Assembly: GCA_036346395.1 (NCBI GenBank)
Contig: CM070609.1
Location: 50,912,777-50,976,776, forward strand
Source of the DNA: Hsuehochloa calcarea
Lineage: Eukaryota > Streptophyta > Magnoliopsida > Poales > Poaceae
Direction of reading: 5' to 3'
DNA: 64,000 nt
Shown piece by piece: positions 58,104-64,000 of this stretch (its first letter is position 1; each line of letters begins with the position of its first letter). Under the pieces are notes generated by a model. The model ran no database searches. It worked only from the letters and a program-made list of their open reading frames with translations, and was not told the origin of the DNA. The translations under genes were made by a program, and so were the position numbers.

Positions 58104-60176
58104 TTAATTCTTTTCAGTGTTACCATGTCTCATAAAAGCTCTAGGTTGAATGAATGAAATTCTATCAAGATTTTTCCTATCATTTTTCAACCTACGCCAA
58201 CAGAATTCAATCAAATGCCCACTTTTCTTGTAATAAGTGCAATGGTACTTGGTACCACTAGAAGAAGCACCCTTTGAATTAACACAAGGTTGGGCAAAAC
58301 CTGCAGATTTAAAAGATGTTTTTGCAGGTTGGGTTTTGAATTCAATTAAACCTTTTTCCAAGACTTGAATGACTTTTGCCTTTGAATTGTCTTGAAAGGA
58401 ATTGAATCCTAAACCTTGCTTCTTATAAGGAGTTTTAGACTTGTCAAGAATCATGTTTAATTGTTTCTTACCTTTAGAAAATTTCTCTAATGTATCATGA
58501 AGGTAAGCATTTTCTTTTCTCAAACTAACACAAGCATCACAAGTTTTATCCATAGATTTCTCCTTATATAAAGCAATTTCAAGCTTAAGAGCGGAATAAG
58601 AAGCACAAGTAGTTTTTTCAATATTGTCCTTAAGCTTAGCATATTTGACTCTAGCAGCTTCTAAGATATCTTTGATTTCACGTTCTTTTTCTAAGCATGA
58701 AGTGCAAGGGCTAGAATCAAACACATCAAAAGCAATCAATTTACTAGATTCTAAACATTTTTCACAAGGAGCAATTTTAATTTCATTTAGCTCAGATCTA
58801 GCATTCTCAAGTTGTTGCACAGAAATATTATAAGCAGATTGTAATTTGGCAATTTCTGAATGCATAGCATGATAAGATAAACATTCATCACGTTTAAGAG
58901 TCTTAGCATTTTTAAGCTCTACTTTCAGTTTGCTAATCTTTGACTCTAATTTTTTATTTTTTGTCATGACAAATTCTTGTGCTTCATCTTGACTAAGCAT
59001 TTGCTCAACTATAGAATCATATTTAGTAGAAAGCTCATCATAAGAAAAAGATACATCATCATCATCAATGTCGTCAGTGTCAGCCATGAAGCACATGCCA
59101 GTGAAGTCCTTGGCCTTCCCTTTCTTTTTGCCTTGAGGGATCTCCTCCTCCTTGTCCTCCTCACTCCCGGAATCCACATCGCTCAAGGATTGATCCTCAA
59201 AAGCGGCAAGGACCCGGTGAGCGGCCTTCACAAGCATATTAGCCTCATACCTTGATTTGTTGAAAGGAGGCTTCTTCCAAGCTGGCTTTCCTTCCTTATG
59301 ATTGCTCTTACCTTTCAGCTTGGGGCAATTTGCCCGGATATGGTTGAGCTCACCACATTCATAGCATGTCACCGGACCACCTCTCTTTTTGTTTCTCATA
59401 TTATTGTAGGCCCATGTGAATTTTTTAGCTAGGAGAGCTAACTCTGTCTCAGGAATACTTTCAAGCTCCTCCTCATGAATCGCAGATAAACAAGTAAATG
59501 AAAAATCAGAAAATGATTCAAGAGTACCATCAGAAGACCTTTTGAGAGGATTAGCTATCAATGCCATGTTGTCTTTCTTAGGATGATCAACTCTTTTAAT
59601 TTCATGAGTCTTGAGTTTACTATAAAGCAATTCTAAAGTAAGACTTGAAAGATCAACATTTTCCTCTATAGCAGTAGCCTTCATCTCCCGCTCCTTGGTG
59701 TTGATTGCAGCCAAGAGATGGGTGGCATTTTCAGATTGAGAATATTCAATATCAACAGCTTTCATTTGATTAATCACTTTATTAAAGCGACTGAAAATGT
59801 CATCGATGCTCTCTCCAGGACGCATCTCGAATTTGTTGTATTCACGCTTGTAAACTGTTTGGCGCACCCTTTTGATTTGGGACGAACCCTCATGATATGT
59901 TTCGAGAGTGTTCCAAATTTCGTGCGCAGTGGCAAGATTGCAAATGCGATCATATTCTTGTCTACCAAGCGCACCATATAAAAGATTCTTGGCCTTGTTG
60001 TTGTTTGCCACAAGAATCGCTGAAGCTGGTGTTGCAATTTCCGGAATAACAAGCGGGGCTCGAACAACATCCCAAATGGCTTGTCCCTCGCTCTCAAGAA
60101 AGACTCGCATACGATTCTTCCAATAGGCATAGTCATGCCCATTGAAGATATGTGGTTTAGTAGAAAACTTATCCAT
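58104..60176 (-). CDS. Gag protein of the SIRE-like copia element
   Basis: This is an intact 690-residue frame starting MDKFSTKPHIFNGHDYAYWK, about 60 bases after the primer-binding site. The N-terminal third is the UBN2-type gag region. A CX2CX4HX4C zinc knuckle (CYECGELNHIRANC) lies at about residues 270-285. A long helical, charged region follows with three CXXC pairs (PCEKC, PCTSC, TCDAC). A second knuckle near residue 650 reads CTYYKKSGHLIEFC, where the second Cys is replaced by Tyr. Gag assembles the cytoplasmic particle and binds element RNA. The frame is open although pol is broken. Confidence 0.9.
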   Translation of the reverse strand: MDKFSTKPHIFNGHDYAYWKNRMRVFLESEGQAIWDVVRAPLVIPEIATPASAILVANNNKAKNLLYGALGRQEYDRICNLATAHEIWNTLETYHEGSSQIKRVRQTVYKREYNKFEMRPGESIDDIFSRFNKVINQMKAVDIEYSQSENATHLLAAINTKEREMKATAIEENVDLSSLTLELLYSKLKTHEIKRVDHPKKDNMALIANPLKRSSDGTLESFSDFSFTCLSAIHEEELESIPETELALLAKKFTWAYNNMRNKKRGGPVTCYECGELNHIRANCPKLKGKSNHKEGKPAWKKPPFNKSRYEANMLVKAAHRVLAAFEDQSLSDVDSGSEEDKEEEIPQGKKKGKAKDFTGMCFMADTDDIDDDDVSFSYDELSTKYDSIVEQMLSQDEAQEFVMTKNKKLESKISKLKVELKNAKTLKRDECLSYHAMHSEIAKLQSAYNISVQQLENARSELNEIKIAPCEKCLESSKLIAFDVFDSSPCTSCLEKEREIKDILEAARVKYAKLKDNIEKTTCASYSALKLEIALYKEKSMDKTCDACVSLRKENAYLHDTLEKFSKGKKQLNMILDKSKTPYKKQGLGFNSFQDNSKAKVIQVLEKGLIEFKTQPAKTSFKSAGFAQPCVNSKGASSSGTKYHCTYYKKSGHLIEFCWRRLKNDRKNLDRISFIQPRAFMRHGNTEKN

Positions 60177-60219
60177 CGCCTAAAGTTCAGTGACCGGTTA
60201 AGATCAAGAGTGAACTAAC

Positions 60220-60234
60220 CGGGCTCTGATACCA
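60220..60234 (-). other. Primer-binding site (initiator tRNA-Met type)
   Basis: TGGTATCAGAGCCCG on the minus strand starts two bases after the 5' LTR end. It is the standard plant copia site complementary to the 3' end of initiator tRNA-Met. Confidence 0.92.
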
Positions 60235-60236
60235 CT

Positions 60237-61964
60237 TGTTGGACCGAAAAGGCGACTAGAGGGGGGGTGAATAGGAGCACGCTCACTTTTTCACAAATTA
60301 TGAACTCAACACAATTTCACTCCAATAGCTATTAGGAAGCTATGAAGATCAATATACCAGTACAGCGGAAGACTAGTATTGAATTCAAATTAATCCCCTA
60401 TGCAATATAACAAAATCATCAAAGATTAAAACAATACAGTGCACGGGCGGTCTGACCTCTGGACTCCACCGGTCGGACCGATTGCCGGGCGGTCGGACCG
60501 CTGTTATACCGGCGGTCGGACCGCTGCCAAATCGGTCGGACCGGTGCCGAGGGGCGGTCGGACCGGCCCGATGACGAAGTTACAATTAGGTCAAACTTTT
60601 GATTCTCAACTCCAAACTTCACGAAACTTTGCACACACCTTATATAAGCTATTGAGGACCTATTATAATCGAATATTATGATAATTCTTGGATAGATCCT
60701 GAACAGTTGTCAATTGAATAACAGAAGGTCTAAAACCGGGCAAGAACGAAAACTTGATCCTAATGCTTGTTCGTGAGTGATTGATGATCAAGATGATCCT
60801 AGATAGATTCACACATATCACAGTAAGCTAATTTACGTGAAAGAATCAATCACAAACTCGCGGATCAAAGAAAGTCCTAAAATCACGAAATTGAAAGAAA
60901 GAGAGAAAAGAAACTTATCTCAAGCAAACCTTGCATAGATTAACAACGTAATTGCTGTTGGATTACACCCACACCATCATGGATCAGTGGTCAATCCAAG
61001 ATCACGAAATTCACCTCAAACCATCAAGCGCCCTAGCCTCCACCTCAACTTTCCCTATGCCAATTAGGGTTTTGAAACAACAAAGAGGCGAAAAACAGCG
61101 AGAGAGATTGGTGCAGCCACCACCTCCTTCTATTTATAGTGGAGGCCTAGAACTTCTAGGGTTTGAATCTATGGGCTCCCGTTAAGGCCCACTAACAAAC
61201 GGGTCGCACACGCACGCTTCGCAAAGCGCCGTCTTTAACCTTTTGACCTAAACCGCTTCACCATACGCCATGGATTTGCCAATAGGTCACCCTTGTCCAT
61301 CTTGTGTCACGCTTGAGTCCATTGACCTCACCCGACATCGTCGATCGTTCTGGACCTCAACTCTCCAAGTCTAGTCCCGATCCTCCTCGCCGTTGACCGT
61401 CGTTGACCACCAAGCAACCTGCACAACCATAGACAAGCAAACATGAATTCAGGAACAAGTTCTTCACAACTTGACCCATGTTAGTCAAAACATGCATCAT
61501 GCAAACCATATGCCACGATACCAATGACTTTGACCTAACAAAACAACATCGCCACGAAGTTGGCCGATGAACAAAGTGGAAACCGGTCCGACCGCTCCCT
61601 GTGAGCCGATCGGACCGCCCTCTGGCCGGTCGGACCGCTCCCTGTGACCCGGTCGGACCGCCGCCAGGGACTTAGCCGAAATTCAAGTCCTGAAATTCTG
61701 AAACCTTCTGGAAACTTAAATCGAATAGAACTTTTGCTTGGGAACTCCAAAAATTATGAGACCAAGTGCATTGGGATACCCTCACTTGCCTACAACACCT
61801 TTTTTTGCCCACCACGATTACGAACACTTTAGGTCACAGTAGGTCCGATCACGCACATGGCCGTCCGACCGATTTGGGACCAGTTGGACCGCCATGCTAT
61901 GGCCGGTCGGACCGCCCCTCTCCAGAATGCCTGAAACTTTGTCGAAAACTCATTAGTCACCACA
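60237..61964 (-). repeat. 5' LTR of the SIRE-like element, with internal deletions
   Basis: 1728 bp. It matches the 3' LTR except for a deletion of about 110 bases near its outer end (after 61951) and one of about 30 bases near 60560. The outer terminus still ends CCACA before the TSD. Palindrome clusters lie at 60445-60570, 61580-61670 and 61850-61920. Confidence 0.9.
61130..61139 (-). promoter_or_regulatory. LTR TATA box
   Basis: CTATAAATAG on the minus strand in the 5' LTR, the presumed promoter of the element. Confidence 0.6.
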
Positions 61965-61969
61965 CAAAT

Positions 61970-64000
61970 AACCGTAAATTACAACAATATAACAGTAGAT
62001 AGATGACAACAACAATCCTGGAAGTGACTAACCCATTAGTCACCACAGCAATAGCATGAATTACCCATTCATACTAACCATGTCAAATTTTAATTTAAAA
62101 GGTTGTAGTCTAGTTCTTGCACGACCTTACCAAGCATGTCCATAACCTAGGATGAGGCTATTGAATAGTTTTATACCTGCAGGGTGTACCAATGTACCCA
62201 CACGCCGCATCGCTTTTGCCACTAGATTAGCATACTTCCTTTGGTATGCTTAAGCACTAAGTCCTACGAGACATTTCCAATATTGTGTATTAACTACGAG
62301 CCGCCCGTATGGATAGAAACCCATACGTTGTGTCGGAGTCATTGTAAAGCCTCGGTCAACTACCCGTCGCAGTTAAAGTCTTGGACATCTTCAATGCCCC
62401 TCGAGGTGGAGAGCCTACCCGGAATCTCCACCACCGCACACCCAACACAAGAACACATATCCTTTTTCACACAACACACACAACCCCCTCCTGCGACCCG
62501 GAGATAACACACGCCAAAGTATTTAGTCAAGAGAGGTCCCATATCCCTCTCGCGTGATTAGCACGCATAAGCGCTTGGCTTAGTGACACAAGTAACTCGG
62601 TCCTTAATGACCTAGGCACCATTCCATTCACACCAACAGATCACACCAACATACCATTGCGCCCAAGTCTAAAACAATTTTATTTTCAGTTTTTGACTTT
62701 ACAAAGTAACAAAGCACAAGTGCTGGACATAATGGAATAATAAATAAATGTGTGATCAAGATCATCGACTAAAATCGATGATCGCCCATTGCTACCGAAA
62801 CTAAGCATTTCTAAGCAATCAATTCGTATTCTACTAAATGACAAGAGCTCATCCATCGAACTCAAATCATAGCAAATAACCTAGGCTCAAGATAGTTTAG
62901 GATAACCAATTCCTACAGATTATGCAACTATAGGATACTAACCATAATTTAACAACAAAATAGCAATGCATACATACAAGTTGAAATCAATATATTAGAC
63001 TTGAAAAATAATGGGATTAACATGATCAAACTGCTTGCCTGTTTGCTGTGGGTCAAGATGTTGCCGAGGATCAATTATATTGTCAATGTGCTCTTCGGAT
63101 CCTAACGAGAAAGCGAAAAACAACTGATAAGAACGAAGAAAACGCAAAGACCCAACAGTAAATTTTCTCCAAATTTTTTGAAATTTTTACAGTAGCAAGA
63201 GCATGATTTATAAAGAATTTATCAACAAGAACCAATTGATTTGGATTCTTAATGCCAAATATATGACCAAAACAATTTTGGTCAGCTTTTATAAATAAAA
63301 AATGCTACTATTCATTAGCAAAATTTTATGGAGCCATAATGAGGTTGGAAAAAATTTCAGATTTAAGTTTAGCCCAAAACATAACTAACAAAATTTGAAT
63401 CAACCGAAAAGGATTTAAAATGAATTAGTTATGCATTTTACAAGTTATCACATTTTTCAGTTGATAAATAAATCCTTTCGGGAAAATCAGAAATGAGAAT
63501 CGACGTGGCCGAACTTGGAGCGTTGATCTTGGATCCAACGGTCCAAATCCCTGTGATGACGCGCGCGCGCGCGGCCCCGAAACCCTAAACGTCAACCGTT
63601 GGATCTGGATCCAACGGTTCACGTGGACCCGAGCGCGCGGGCGGTCCGAACGTCCCCACACACGCGAGCCGTTGATCCTGGATCCAACGACCCATGCGAA
63701 CTCGAATCGGGACCGTTGATCTTGGATCCAACGGGCCACAGACCGAAATGCGCGACTAATTCAAATTTCCGCGCGTAGATCTAAGGATCGACGGTCCAAA
63801 TCGACTCACGTTCAAATCGTCTCCCTGTTTTTGTCCGACAAAAACGACGGGGAAGATCGGCTCGCCGCTGGCGGCTCTGGTCGCGGCGGTGCGAGCAAGT
63901 GCCCAAAATGGGTCCCAAACATCATTGCGCACCTAATGGTACCAATGGATTTGGCTGCGGTGGTCCGGAACGCCGGCAAGCCGGAGAGAACCGAAGTGGC
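61970..64000 (-). mobile_element. Gypsy-type LTR, third copy (right part, truncated by window end)
   Basis: Continues the LTR interrupted at 50980, matching about 15910-17940 of the first copy. It includes the ATCCAACGG dyads at 63520-63790. It is more diverged from copies 1 and 2 than they are from each other. Its terminus is outside the window. Confidence 0.88.

Larger units (their letters stand above)
50981..61964 (-). mobile_element. Full-length defective SIRE/Maximus-like Ty1/copia element (10.98 kb)
   Basis: The order on the minus strand is 5' LTR (60237-61964), primer-binding site, gag, protease, integrase, reverse transcriptase, RNase H, long non-coding stretch, polypurine tract, 3' LTR (50981-52837). 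The TSD CAAAT lies at 50976-50980 and 61965-61969. The intact site is visible in the related LTR at about 15905-15909. PR-INT-RT-RH order is copia. The large gag with coiled coil and the long 3' non-coding region suggest the SIRE/Maximus lineage (inference). Pol is disabled by stops and frameshifts. Confidence 0.92.

Overview
This window is nuclear DNA from a grass (Poaceae), probably Oryza or a near relative. The evidence is GC-rich intronless F-box genes of monocot type, deeply nested LTR retrotransposons with 5-bp target-site duplications (TSDs), Tourist- and hAT-like MITEs, and plant gene fragments with GT-AG introns. The genus is an inference. No prokaryotic features are present.

Genes. 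Three F-box genes are the only intact host genes I can support: 658-1893 (+), and two almost identical copies at 23931-25190 (-) and 36245-37504 (-). The first is a diverged paralogue of the other two. All three share a conserved block about 1.8 kb past the stop codon, which suggests a 3'-UTR intron. Two broken gene fragments, a 3-hydroxyisobutyrate dehydrogenase piece (40131-40515) and an organellar RNA-editing-factor (MORF/DAG) piece (42255-42372), lay about 200 bp apart before a solo LTR separated them.

Layout. 1-308 is the end of an LTR. 658-4080 is F-box gene 1 with its long 3' region. 4397-20412 is a decayed Ty1/copia element split by a four-level nest of solo LTRs, four of which have recognisable TSDs of their own. 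20413-26234 holds MITEs, the 3' region of F-box gene 2 and F-box gene 2 itself. 26235-28772 is the 3' end of a SIRE/Maximus-like copia element. 28773-38539 is a second copy of 16484-26234. 38540-44143 is gene-fragment territory. 44144-45627 is a large inverted repeat made of two LTR pieces. 45634-48337 has a gag scrap and unassigned DNA. 48338-50357 is the 3' end of another copia element. 50358-64000 is a gypsy-type LTR with a full-length but defective copia element (50981-61964) inserted in it.

How it fits together. Most of the DNA is retrotransposon-derived and most insertions survive only as solo LTRs. The 9.75-kb tandem duplication that produced F-box genes 2 and 3 has its junction at a copia 3' fragment. 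One boundary coincides exactly with the LTR terminus, so a retrotransposon insertion appears to have taken part in the gene duplication. Each LTR family carries its own arrays of short palindromes (CGG-N5-CCG types in two families, ATCCAACGG dyads in the gypsy-type LTR, CGACCAG-type units in another), an unexplained shared design.
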